From NCBI GenBank assembly GCA_958450365.1, contig CAUEEP010000902.1:744001-808000 (forward strand): a stretch of DNA of 64,000 nucleotides. The letters are read 5' to 3'. Made by a program: the position numbers and the translations under genes. The notes below the pieces were generated by a model. The model was given only the letters and a program-made list of their open reading frames with translations. It had not been told where the DNA came from and ran no database searches. Positions 20,501-30,795 of the stretch are shown piece after piece (position 1 is the first letter of the stretch; each line of letters opens with the position of its first letter). This DNA is from Mesorhabditis belari. Taxonomy: Eukaryota; Nematoda; Chromadorea; Rhabditida; Rhabditidae.

Positions 20501-21590
20501 ATCAGGATCAAACCTGGATCTGACTTTCTGTCATGGCTTGATCTGGCTTGGCTTACAGGTGCCCAATTGGTACATCCCCGTACCGTATCAACAGTTTGGG
20601 TTATGAGTTACGGTAGTCCAGTTTACTCTTTCAAAGCTGAAATTAAAAAAAAGTCGCAAATATGGTTGAACAGTCGTTCCTCAATCAACTAGGAAGCTGG
20701 GAAGGAATAAAAATTATTGTCACTGAAGGCTATTTACATGATTTACCACCTTACAATCGTTTTTCACTCACTTACCCACAAGTGAGCGCTCCATAATGGA
20801 GACTGGCCGATGGAGCTGCACAAACACGACAGAATTTCTCATTTGGTTCCATTGATAGCACTTCGAGTTCAACTGAAAAGGAAAAAAAGGTGAGGAAAGA
20901 GAATTTATATACGCTTTCATCTTTAATATCAGACAACATTTTGCAGGATTTCAATGAAGATTGTAAAGGAGACTAAAGAGCAGGATTGACTCCGCCCACC
21001 GTCCTTTTCATCTACAAATTAGCCAAACGACTTACCGTAAAAACTCTAATAGAAGCTCCCTATAGGAGCGTCGCGTAGTCGAAGTCTTTACTCTCAAAGA
21101 AACGCTCATATCTCGACACGAGTACTTTTGTTTCTGCTCGCTTGGGTATCAAATTAAAGTAGAGAAAATGGGTGATTTTTTGAGATATAACACATATTTT
21201 AAGCATTAACCAGCGCTTAGAAAAAAGTGGCAAAAAAAGCCGATTTTTCAGCATATTTCAATCATTTTTTCTAAGCGCTGGTTAATGCTAAAAATATGTG
21301 TTATATCTCAAAAAATCACCCATTTTCTCTACTTTAATTTGATACCCAAGCGAGCAGAAACAAAAGTACTCGTGTCGAGATATGAGCATTTCTTTGAGAG
21401 TAAAGACTTCGACTACGCGACGCTCCTATAGGGAGCTTCTATTAGAGTTTTTACGGTAATTCCAGAAAATTCACGAAGCTCTACCATTTTCTGATGATTT
21501 CCAAAATCTACCCCGATCATATTTCATTTCGATGTCATCAGATTCACTCGGTTTTCCTTCATCATCGGAGAGAATCTCGATTTTCGACAT
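14578..21590 (-). CDS. nuclear hormone receptor (C4 zinc finger plus ligand-binding domain)
   Basis: This ligand-type transcription factor would act in the nucleus. Exons (5' to 3'): 21590-21512, 20872-20776, 20193-20114, 20068-20009, probably 19940-19840, 19642-19551, 19493-19379, 18987-18929, 18839-18755, 16167-16028, 15956-15826, 15784-15717, 15018-14932, 14682-14578. Phase agrees throughout. The N-terminus is acidic (MSKIEILSDDEG). The DNA-binding domain reads FCRVCAAPSASLHYGALTCG, GCKIFFLRAV, FLCEKTNNCRN, RCRFCRFQRCIAAGM. The first finger is CxxC-x(n)-C-x2-C as expected. The ligand-binding domain has ERDRIFQLCSTSTSIVLFSA, ITVEEFVLLKKILFF, LSDLGNSIVRQAKRKYE and ends IGHLGDTLF...FAKMVIYNV. 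The hinge exon 19940-19840 is inferred from phase only. Introns hold a Tc3-like element, a MITE and a 54-bp tandem repeat. It is not assignable to a named nhr. Confidence 0.88.
15099..15624. mobile_element. foldback MITE with TTGGGTTGGTG ends (526 bp)
   Basis: It is flanked by TA. The ends are TTGGGTTGGTGAATTGAAAA and its complement. A second pair of long arms lies inside (CTTCTTCAAAAGAAACCCAT against the complement at about 15385-15405, plus GTTGTAGAGAACC and its complement). The end sequence is mariner-like and the length is nearly the same as the element at 12423-12944. It lies in an NHR intron. Confidence 0.85.
16381..17963 (-). mobile_element. Tc3-like transposon with long, double-motif terminal repeats
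   Basis: The element begins CAGTGCGTTCCAAAAGTTTA, ends with the complement, and is flanked by TA. The terminal repeats are about 200 bp. Each contains a second inner copy of the end motif (GTGTTCCAAAAGTTTAGACG at about 16558, its complement near 17765), which resembles the two transposase-binding sites in each Tc3 end. It sits inside the NHR intron between 18755 and 16167, in the same orientation as the host gene. Confidence 0.9.
16640..17673 (-). pseudogene. Tc1/Tc3-family transposase, degraded
   Basis: The start MGKKGKISALAISQIEAYRN leads into a paired helix-turn-helix (FNKIAEKLNRSEPGVQKAF, then a second helix-turn-helix LAAECGLKLSKQTILRCL). The catalytic DDE core is visible as SDEKKWCLDGPDGY, VFMHDGASIHRS and PIENIWGYL, with GGGSLMCWG between the first two. 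Two in-frame stops interrupt the N-terminal half: TAG where Trp is usual (NAG-stop-TFNKIA) and TGA where Arg is usual (RDR-stop-RLSN). A further frame break lies before the first catalytic Asp (near 17215-17235) and could instead be an intron. The copy is probably inactive. Confidence 0.82.
18040..18230 (+). repeat. interspersed repeat family B, copy 1
   Basis: It shares an ordered set of motifs with 54569-54775 and 59898-60100: GACCCTGAAAACCCC, then AAGGTGTTCTTTGTGCG, then AATC(C/G)CTCGC(A/G)ATCTGGC, then ATAGGTGTTCCCTTTT. No terminal inverted repeats or coding frame are visible. It is located in an NHR intron. A GC-rich stretch (about 18235-18310) follows that has no clear role. Confidence 0.7.
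19037..19402 (-). repeat. 54-bp tandem repeat containing the NHR 5' splice site
   Basis: Seven units start at 19037, 19091, 19144, 19198, 19252, 19306 and 19360. On the minus (coding) strand each unit contains the exon end GAGAATTTGCGAGAGAACACC followed by G and the donor GTGAGTGC, then intron sequence. The right-most copy is the one joined to the coding exon 19493-19379. The other six lie downstream in the intron as identical donor-like copies. The unit at 19091 is one base shorter. Confidence 0.93.
19818..19921. repeat. small foldback overlapping a putative NHR hinge exon
   Basis: The ends are GTGCATCGAAAAGCCCTACA and the near-complement of TGTAGGGCGTTTCATCGC. The interior GAGGCACGGCTGAGGTGCC also folds. 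It covers most of the phase-compatible exon 19940-19840. Confidence 0.55.
20358..20440 (-). pseudogene. tRNA-like pseudogene (Thr GGT-like)
   Basis: Minus strand has AATAGCTCAGTGGTAAAGC (good A box and D arm), an anticodon arm TCTGG-CTGGTAA-GCAGA that would place GGT at the anticodon, and a weak T arm (GAGGATTTAATTCCCTC). The acceptor ends do not pair. It lies in the NHR intron between the two zinc-finger exons, in the same orientation. Confidence 0.45.
21032..21459. mobile_element. foldback family C (TTACCGTAA ends), 428 bp
   Basis: This is an almost perfect palindrome. The left arm starts TTACCGTAAAAACTCTAATA and the right arm ends with its complement. Arms of about 200 bp meet around 21240. 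It contains the GCGTCGCGTAGTCGAAG motif shared with other members of this family at 49987, 51619 and 63331. It lies in NHR intron 1. Confidence 0.88.
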
Positions 21591-22651
21591 CGCTGGGCTT
21601 TACAAAGTCATAAAGATCTCGTTATAACACTTATAAAACGGTGATGAAAATCACTACAACTCTGAGGTACAAAATATAAGGAAGAGTTTCTCAAAGAGTC
21701 ACGAATTTATGAGTTTAGCACACAAATACATGAGCTACCGTAATATCTACAAATGAAAAGCAAAAATCTTGACTCCTATAGATTTTATAAGAAAATCTGA
21801 ATCTGATAAGATTGAAAACGATTGAAAATTTAGAATAGGAGCTCGAAAAATGCATGGAAATTCGAAAATGGAGAATGTTTGTTAGAGATCCGTTCCAAAA
21901 TCAAAACCAAAGTCCATTCTTTTCTCGCCAGCTTTCAAATGGGAGACGGTAGAAAGAAAAGGGGAAAACACAGCAAAAACTCTGCACGATTTCTTCTTTC
22001 TCATCCCCAAATCTCTCACTTATCCATTCCCGTTCAGCAATCATCTTTTCTTTATTTTCCAATATTTTCCACGTTTTCTGTCTCTTCAAATCTCTGCACA
22101 AAATCGCCTCAACAAAAGGCAAAGCATGAAATCCTTTCCCCGCAAATCCTTTTCTTTGCCCATTTTCGCGATCGTCATTGACGGGGGCTAAAATTCGGCC
22201 AATCGCCACGCGCTGTTCGCCGAATCGCCCATGGAAATGACGTCCATTCAACACAAAAGGGGAAAGAAGCAAAAGAAAAGATACCAAGCAAGCTACGGTC
22301 ACTCCCACACACTCGATATTTTTGAAGATCGCGTGCATTTTGCAAAGTCTAGACTTGAAAATAAGATAGTGAACTTTGGCTTGGGGATATTTTCTGCCAG
22401 AATTATTCTAAATTTTGTTCAACGCATGATTTCTGATAATTTTTTTAGTAGTGCAGATCCACACATTTAAATCGATAACTTCCAGAATTGAATTATTGAC
22501 CTGATTCATATAAATCAATAACCATTCTTGACTAACAAAGATAAAATTTCTTTAACAAAACGATCGCAAAGTATTTTTATTAGAAGCACATTTAAAGGGA
22601 TTTATTTTCGCAAAAATTCTGACTTTACTTATCGCTTCGTGTCGCTTCGGT
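21591..22651. other. intergenic region between RABIF and NHR
   Basis: A GC-richer stretch at about 22170-22250 (GGGGGCTAAAATTCGGCCAA, CGCCACGCGCTGTTCGCCG) stands out from the AT-rich surroundings and may belong to the NHR promoter. A 145-codon open frame on the minus strand (21901-22338) covers this area. It starts with a hydrophobic stretch but has no family motif or splice support, so I do not call it a gene. Confidence 0.4.
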
Positions 22652-23741
22652 TTAATCGATTGCCGGCTCGAGATAGTTCATCTAAAAATGAATTATTATT
22701 AGAGTTTAAGATGACTATGATAAGCTTAAGCTGTAGTGCAAGCAATGCTTATACTTTCAGACTATATAGCTTATACTTTGCTTATACTACCGCCCCTCAG
22801 TGTCCCCCTTTCCATTGATAATCTACGGTATTTTGCCATTTTCTCGCTATCTACTGGGGAAATTTTTATGATTTTAGTACCATTCGATTGAGAATCAAAT
22901 TACGCATCGAATGGTACTAAAGTCATAAAAATTTCCCCAGTAGATAGCGAGAAAATGGCAAAATACCGTAGACACTGAGGGGCGGTACTCTGAAAGTATA
23001 GCAATCCTTGATAAGCTTAAGGTACAAGTTATAGGTAACAATTAACGATAACACAGTAGACTCATATTGTAAACCTTACCCTCTCAACGGCCACATAGAA
23101 ATGCTTATTGTCATCGGTTCGAAAGCCGATCGGTCCAAACTCGCAATCGCCACACATCAATACCTAAAACAAAGCGTTACAAATTTTAGTGCTAAAATCG
23201 CACAAACCTTTTCCCCTTAATTGTCTGCCATCCAATCGTGTCAAAATCGAGATCATCATTCGTGTACCACCACCAAGAAATCTAAAAGTAAAAGATTTCA
23301 AAAGGATATAGTAATTAAAATAAGAACTACAAATCTCGAAACAAAACAATCTAACTCACCACTTCTTCTGGCATTTTCCCTTCGCCTTCATGACTCATTT
23401 GAGGCAATTTCACCGGGAATTCTAGAAAAACAATCAAATTTTACAGTAAACTTTCACAAAAACAAACTTTCGACGTAAATGACAACATTTGGTGGGAAAA
23501 CAATGGAGTTACAGCGACGACAAACAATCTAAACAATGAAATTTATTGAGTAAAAGAAACTTCAATTTACCTTTTTATAGTTCTTCTCGTTTGTGTTTAA
23601 AAGAAAGTCCCAATCCACCTAAAAAGACAGAAAAGTAAATGAAATCGCAAGAATTGAAACCTTTTCACATTTCCCGGAGGCGTTTTTGTTTTTGTTGAAG
23701 ATTGGCGGTGTGATCAAGAACATTTCTGATGCCTCTTTGAA
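22652..23741 (-). CDS. RABIF: RABIF/Mss4-like zinc-binding Rab interactor
   Basis: Mss4 proteins bind nucleotide-free Rab GTPases of the secretory pathway and act as weak exchange factors or chaperones. Exons join on the minus strand: FKEASEMFLITPPIFN.., VDWDFLLNTNEKNYKK, IVCRRCNSIVFPPNVVIYVE, KFPVKLPQMSHEGEGK.., ISWWWYTNDDLDFDTIGWQ, LMCGDCEFGPIGFRTDD and the last short exon MNYLEPAID. The family's zinc ligands (CRRC and CGDC), the 'WW...D...F...GF' core and the CEFGPIGF motif are all present. Phase holds at every junction, including a 41-bp intron after KGKRF. The start is uncertain: either the ATG at 23723 or an upstream exon. The last exon is a phase-based guess. It lies about 460 bp downstream of knl-2 on the same strand. 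Confidence 0.82.
22788..22987. mobile_element. foldback element, 200 bp
   Basis: The ends are TACCGCCCCTCAGTGTCC and the complement GACACTGAGGGGCGGTA. The arms of about 85 bp share ATTTTGCCATTTTCTCGCTA and AAATTTTTATGA. It sits in the last intron of the RABIF-like gene, if that model is right, otherwise directly downstream. Confidence 0.85.
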
Positions 23742-24198
23742 CTAAAATAGGAAATCAGATTGCGAAAGTAGCAAGAAAGGCTCCAAATTGTTAATTTAGA
23801 TACTTAAACTAATTGTTAAATAGCTTAATTTTAAAAAACATCAAATCGAAATATGAGGAGAAGAAACGAAGGGGTGAAAATCCGGACATTGAGAGGTGAG
23901 TTTTACCGGAAAGTTAAATGCATATTTACAGATGTAAACCATAATTTGTGCCCCCTCATTTTCGGCATTGCACATTGTTTGACAACTTGATTGTGTTCAT
24001 TCTCCCATCCAAAACTGTTTCCTGCTATTATCCGAATTCTTCGAAAAGTTTACTGACATAAAAGGCCAATGCAGGAGACAAAACAGTTCAATAAAATCAC
24101 AATCATGTGATGATCCGCAAGAAACATGAAGCTCTGACACTAAATAAACATAAAAACCCAATAATAAACATAAACTGTGATAGATCGAATGGTCAGGC

Positions 24199-27100
24199 TC
24201 AATATTTCCCATAGAAGAACGAATTGGACGAGTTGATTGTCGATTGATTTCTCAAATGAGAAATGTATCGTTGATTATTCTCCCTGGAAAAAGAAAAATT
24301 AATTTATCTTTGAAAAAATAGATCAAGTTCAAATATGAATTTACCTCTTTGTGCTATCAATTGTTGGTGTGAATGATGCTCGAGGGCCGCCCGTAACTCC
24401 CGTTTCTTCTTCCTGCTCGATCAAATCCATAAGGCCTAGAAATCACAATTTAAACCTACTGTAATTGCCAGCTTTTTATTCATTACCATTTACAAAAACC
24501 CTACCATTATCTCGCCCTCGCGTCGCATTTCTCTTTCTCAGTGCAAGCTGTGATCCTTTGCTGCCCGTTTTTCCTTTTCCATTTTTGCCTTTTGCAGGTG
24601 GAGGATTCGGTGTAGTCATAAGCTCGATAATTGAGTCGTCTGCATCAAATACGTTAGTTGTTTCCTATAAATAATTATGTTATGCCATTTAAAACAAAAT
24701 AACCTCATCAAGACTCGTGTTTTCCTTGTTTGCCTCAAAATAATCATCATTGCCACCGGTGCGCACATAGTCCCTAAATAAGCGATTAAGAGCAAATTTA
24801 ACAAAAACTACCTAGTAAATTTATCGGCTTGCAACTGGTAGGCAATGGTTCCTTGTCGAGCGGTAATTCTTGATGAAGCAGCTGATGCATCTCTCGTCTT
24901 TTCTTCTACCTTTGGCTTCCAATTTAGACGTGTCTCGGCCTAAAAACGATAATTCATTGTTGAAAAAATTAAATCTTAATTTCGAAGCACTTACCAATTT
25001 TTTCCATGCATCGATGTCCAATTTCGGCTTCAGTTTTATGGCCAATGCCTGCCATTCCCGGTCGCTTGTCGGGTTGTTCATCTTTAGACCAAGCTAAAAG
25101 CAAGTTTTTTGAACGTGCAAAAACTGTTCACCTTGAAGCGATGCAGTTCCGTTTGAGTAATGTTATTCATGAGTGTTTCTCGTTGTTTGGCAACTAAAAT
25201 CATTGCTTAATGTCATTTCCTTTCTTGGTAAAACTCACTAAAGACAGGATCGTTCGGATCTGGAGCCACTTCTTTCACTTCCTTTTTCTGCTTCGCTTTT
25301 GATTCCGTTCGTGATCCCTTCGTGTTCGATTCCACCGTCGCTTGTTTTTCTTTTGGTTCATCTTTTACTCGTTTCGTTCTCAATTTGACCTTTGCGGATG
25401 CTGATGGCTGTTTGATCGAGGATGTTCTCTTCTTCGGTTTTTCTATAAGATTTTTTTGTTACTACCATGCATTATTCACCTTTAATTCGTTTTTCGCTAC
25501 TGCGCTTCTTCTTTTTCGGCTTCTCCGGTTCATAATCACTTTCTTCCGATTCGTCAGAGCATATCTAAGCAAATTATGTAATTAGCTAATAAAATGCCAA
25601 TTATAAACCTGCGTGTTAAATGCCCGCTTTCGGAGTGGTCCTCCTGGTGTGACTGGAGACGCGCTATATCCGAATTCGGCTTTCAAGTGTTCAATGCAGG
25701 AGTCCTCTTCATTTGTGTACATGGAGTCGTCAAACTAAAAAAATAGTTTCAAACATCAAGATGTTATCTTAAATCAGTATATCCTTATTTTTCCTGCATC
25801 ATCTCACCTCTTCCTCGCGTCTCTTGACAGTTTTCTTTCTGATCACTTTCGGCTCCTCTTCCGGTCTTTGCAAAAACTTTTGCGCTTGTTTGGTCTTTCG
25901 GAGTGGTGATGCTGCACATCCATAAAATTGGCCGATTGATGCCTAAAATAATGAATACATACACAAACCAAAATATAAATACCGCATCAGCGCCCGACTT
26001 GCGAGAAATGGTCATTTGTGTTTGTGTTATTATTCCATCAACCTGAACCCAAATTTACATAATGTCCCTTTTATTCAATAAATTACTCCAATGAGATTCC
26101 CATCTTTGTCGAAAATCTTATATTCTCCGGCCCATTGAGCCAGCGGACTGTGGACAAGGCGACCCGAGCGAGTTGTTTTCAGATCTAAAACATTGAAGTT
26201 CTAAAGAACAACTAACAACTGTCGATTAATATAATGGTAACTCAAGCAAACCTTCAGTTCTTGTTATCCCTGGAATGATTGCTTTGCGCGCCACTTGTGG
26301 ACTAATTGTTCGCTTGCGGTTGACTGGATTCATAGCAAAGGCTAAATTTTCTATGTAGAAAAGTTCAAAACCAATAACGAACGTCGTTTAAAGAGAGCGT
26401 CATCTTTGTCCGTTTGTGTGTCCTCATTTGGATCCTGTTCGGGCACCATAGCTAAATATTTAGATTTCAATTCAAGCCCCAATCCAAGCAACTTACAAAG
26501 CCTTTTCTTCATCATCTTCTTCCGTTTCTTCTCTTTCCGCATCCTTCTTTCAACGCGTCTTGCCGCTCTCATTAATTCCTCTTCGTCATCTGAAGTCTCC
26601 GGCGGCTCTTCTTCATTTTTCTTCTGCTTCTAAACGGCGATCAAAAGGCTTTTGATTCAAAGAGAATCAAAAGAGTAACACTTACCATATTTGTTTTTGA
26701 ATTGGCGTGTTCCGCAGTATCCGGAAAGCTGAGTCGAAGAGAGCGTCGCTAAAGTTTAGCATTTAGGCCAACATCAATCAGCAAAAAAACCTTTTTGAGT
26801 GTGTCGTCTTCTCTTTTACCGCTAAGTTCTTTCTCGATGTCGGCTGCTGGCACGAAATCACTAAATTGATTTTTAACTTACCTAAATTACCTAGATCTGT
26901 TTTGCATTGTACAAATTTTAAACATGAAAAAACTCACTAGTAGATTCCTAATAGTTGTTGCTTCCAATTGTTTGGGAATCCCTGCGCAAACGTTTCGTCT
27001 ACCCATTTAGGCAAGCCATAGTTATCCACATCATCCATCACAGCCAACTTGTATCTAAGCAAGGGCAGGTAAGTAATTCCAAAAAGTGTTCCACCTTGAT

Positions 27101-28372
27101 GCATTCTTCGTATAGACAATTTTTCGATCCTCTTCATCCACATGCGCAATCTCTGTGGTTTGCACCGGAGTCCATTCTCGTGCTTCTTCGCTAAAGCTTA
27201 TGTTTTTTTCAAAACTAAAGTGAAGAATTACTCATAAGCGTGGCCTTTCAGATGAATTGTTGGCGTTGTCTTTTCAGCAACAAAGATAAACATCCAAAAG
27301 TTGAGCTCTATCACGGGTTGTTTCTGAAAGCAAAAAGTCATCAAACTTTAATGTCATGCATTACCTGTGCTCTATCTAAAATAGCTGCCACTTTAGGGCA
27401 ATTCGAAAGCGCTGTTGGCGTGTTCGAAGAGATCGTTTTAGGAGTTCTCGTGGTTTCATCGGTTCTTCCTTGATCTCGGCCTCTTTCTATTCTTTCTTCT
27501 TCACGATCTTCAATTGGAGCGACAATTTGCACACTTTTTCGTTTGACACTCTTTGACAAAGGCTAAATCAAATTTTTCAATCAAATAACAAGACAGCAAC
27601 AACCTCGTCGTTGTCAATCACTGTTGCCAGTAATGATTTTCGTAGAATGCTTCGTCGTGGGGCAGTTGCAGTGTTATCAGCAAACTAAACGTACAAATTT
27701 TTCTTTCTAATCTTTTTAGCTGGTCAATTGCAATCCCAAAAATTTCAATAAACTAACCGTTGCATAATGCTGACCGTAGCTCGACCGTACTCTAGATCCA
27801 ATTACCGTCCGCTGTGCTGTTTCTCCATCAGGTGCCCATTGAGACTTGTCGAAAGAACTAAAAATCGAAACCCCAAGTGATCGGTTAAAAATCAACGTAC
27901 GCCTCTTCAAAATATTCAACCAGCAGCTCCTCCCAATTGACCGGAAATCCATTGCGAAAGAATGAGACCAGTTCTCGAGGGAAGCCTAAACAAAAAGAAT
28001 AAAATCTATGCAAATGGGCCTTAGATCTTGTAAAAAAAAACAAAGAAAATATTTACCATCCATTTCGGCTGCTTCCTCATCCATTGAACCGAGAAGACGG
28101 TAGGCATGATTTTTGGAGAAAACACAAACGGCTGATTCTCTAAAATTTTGTCAATTAAATGAGGCAAAAACAACAAAAACACAAACCTTCCCACAATCGG
28201 ACTGGATATGTATTTCTGCAAATTGTTTTCATCAAGCGCTCGAAAGCCAGCCACTCGCACCGTCTTGAGACCACGTGCTAACTAAAAAAACTGATGACTT
28301 TACCAAAATTTCCAAACAAACCTTCAAATACCAGAGCTTTAAGTCTATCGCTTCACCGTAAGTGGTCTCCAT
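24199..28372 (-). CDS. knl-2: KNL-2/M18BP1-like CENP-A loading factor
   Basis: KNL-2 acts on centromeric chromatin, where it is needed for CENP-A deposition. About 20 short exons join on the minus strand from ATG 28372 (directly after a TTTTTTTCAG acceptor) to the stop at 24199. The first SANTA-like domain reads LKLWYLK, GLKTVRVAGFRALDENN, ISSPIVGR, NHAYRLLGSMDEE, FFRNGFPVNWEELL. After an acidic/basic linker comes a second such domain: LNFWMFIFVAEK, TIHLKGHAYE, EWTPVQTTEIAHVDEEDRK, NASRYKLAVMDD, FAQGFPNNWKQQLL. Next are a Lys/Arg-rich segment (RRVERRMRKEKKRKK), a CENPC-like motif (TRSGRLVHSPLAQWAGEY), several acidic/basic linkers and a SANT/Myb-like helix set (SDREWQALAIKLKPKL..DAWKKLAE). The order SANTA to Myb matches M18BP1/KNL-2. 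Two SANTA-like domains are unusual as far as I know. Exon edges in the linker are approximate. Confidence 0.85.
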
Positions 28373-28878
28373 CGGAGAACGCGATCTGAAAAAAACCATA
28401 ATAGAAAAAAAATGGTCAAACCATAATAGTAAACCATAAAGTTTCGTAAAACAAAAGTTGAGATAAAAGCGTGAATTTGGTAGTTTTGATATATTATTCA
28501 ATTATATTATTAATTTTCGAAAGATAAATCTACAAATTAACGTCGTGTATGTGCAATTAAAAGATGAAATGGGTAATTGGCTTCATCGAATTTAAAATCT
28601 CTCACTAGGCGCGCGTTTCTTTGCACGGCTACGGTAGTTAGGGTGCAAGTTAGGCAAAAAGAGAAGCACAAGAAGGATAACACGGTTTAACCGGTAAAAC
28701 GATATGGAGGTGATGGTCGAAAGATCAAAAGTATAAAAACTTGGCAACTTGACACAAACAGTTCTTTTGTAAAAAGGGTTTTTGTCCAGAATCGTTTCAA
28801 GTATTCTCATTTTGATCAATCTTTATCATTCTCTTTAACAAAAACCAAATGACAACAAAACAGAAAAACAACAAATCT

Positions 28879-30405
28879 TTACAAACCGAAATTCACAGCA
28901 ATCTCTTGTAGATTTAGTCTTTGTAGTAACTCCTCGAGATCTAAAGAGAAATTGAAACAGAATAAAAAATAGAACATTACATCCTTTTTCATCATCTTCT
29001 AGAAACATTGTAGCTAAATCGACGCCATTAATGGAAGAAAGTCGCGAAAAGAATGAAGCCAAATCATCGGTTGATACTTCTCTAAACATTCAAAGTTGTC
29101 GTTATTAAATTAAACGCTTAATGGACATTTTATGAATGAAATTTTATGATTTTATGAAAAAATAGATGGCAGATCACATCTTGACTTTGCTATAAACTTA
29201 GCATACAGAATATTTACCATGGATGTGCATTGTTGGTTAGGTATACTAACATACTTTCAATGATCAAAATCAAACCTTTCAATGATCAAAAAGCCATGTA
29301 ATAACAATTTCAAATGACGAGCTTCGAAAAGACAATCAAGCAGAAATCGGACTCGTTCCCTTGGAATTTGCTAAACAATAAAAGTGTTTTTTTAAGAAGA
29401 AAAAGAACTCACTAAGCAATAATGAGCGAAAGCTGATGGATTATGTTGAAGTTTGGAATAAGCAAAATCAAAATCGGCAAAAATCTAAACCTAAAAGTCC
29501 AATTAAGACGTTTTAAGGAAACCTTTGGAGGCTCAAACGTTTCGTTGGTTTTTCTTTCAAGTGATGCTGAAGTTGATGCTGTGGTGTTTGTCTAAAGAGA
29601 AGAATTTATCCATTGCTTATCCATTGTTTTTTATTGTCTTTATTGTGCTTAATTCCTTTATTTACACAAAAATTTACCTTATCGCTAGTGTTTAATGTTG
29701 CAACTTCATCGAAATCTACCGTAATCCAATCCTCATCATCCGCTCTCAATTCGTCGCCTCTCGGAACACACTTTAACGTAACATTGGGTGCATTTTTCTA
29801 AAATCAATTTGTAGTTTCCCAAAGAAACTTTGGCAAAAAATAACACCAAAATTATACTTAACTTTTTAGAAACAAAACAAACTTTCACTCCGATCTTCTC
29901 TTTCAATGTTTTTGCAGCTGCATCGCCTGCCATTTTGATGAGACGATCCAAATCGGTCACTGCACTCTCATGAAGTCCAAGTGCATCCAAAACGAGAGCT
30001 CTCCTAAAACTTTTTATATTAGTGGTCGAATATAAAAGACAGAGCTTAAGTTCATTACTCCAGCAAAAGTTATTTCAAAATCATGTAAACAAACCGATAA
30101 AGTCCCTTCGTAAACTTTGGATCAAGTTGTAGTGCCCGATTGCAGTCCATTAGAGCACTCTGCCATCGCTTCAAATTAATGTTTGCCTGTGCTCGATTAC
30201 CTAAAAGACGTTGATTTATCACATGAAAGATATTTTTACCGTAAACAAGTGCATCCTGTTTGTAGTTAAGTGATCGAGTGTACTCAACGATGGCTCCATG
30301 ATAATGTTTCTTCCCAAAGCAGATATTCCCGTGTTCTTTGTGGTGAAGCGCTCGACTCGCTTTTTGCTCTTCATTGTCGTCGGTGATCTCCTCCAAATGA
30401 ACCAT
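28879..30405 (-). CDS. RPAP3-like TPR co-chaperone
   Basis: RPAP3-type proteins link HSP90 to the R2TP complex that assembles RNA polymerase II and PIKK kinases in the cytoplasm. The start is MVHLEEITDDNEE at 30405, just after a TTTTAG acceptor. Two to three TPR motifs follow: KEHGNICFGKKHYHGAIVEY, GNRAQANINLKRWQSALMDC, ALQLDPKFTKGLYR and LGLHESAVTDLDRLI. After an acidic linker comes a C-terminal helical region resembling RPAP3_C: FADFDFAYSKLQHNPSAFAH, IPRERVRFLLDCLFEARHL, EVSTDDLASFFSRLSSI and LEELLQRLNLQEIAVNFGL-stop. At about 330 residues it is half the length of vertebrate RPAP3, having one TPR block. SPAG1 or another TPR/RPAP3_C protein is the main alternative. Gaps to both neighbours are 390-510 bp. 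Confidence 0.75.
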
Positions 30406-30795
30406 TTGAACTAAAATCAAAGCTGAAGTATTAATAATGCAAAAATAAAAATTTCCACTGCTTCAATTTAATACCAGTATTAAACTGATTTCTCGATAAA
30501 TTTCTAAGGTGGCTATAGTAATGAAAGTTCAAAACATATAGCTGATTCTGGGAACCCAAAGCTTTATTCAGCATAATGGAAGGTAGTTGTGTGTTTGAAA
30601 GGACCAATAAATCTTGTTTCGCAAACTTTCAATAAAATATTTATTAACTTATTAATAATTTACAATCATGTTAAAGCTATGACATGCTCAGTTAGTGATA
30701 TACAGAAACATTAAGTAAAAAGTAATAGATAGTAAAAAAGTAAATTCATAAGTGTCGATGGCAAATAAAAAGATCGTAGTAAAACCCATTAGGTA

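Noticed and set aside
21901..22338. 145-codon open frame on the minus strand with a hydrophobic start
   Set aside because: It overlaps an open frame on the other strand, shows no family motif or splice context and lies in the GC-richer upstream area of the NHR gene. Most likely chance.
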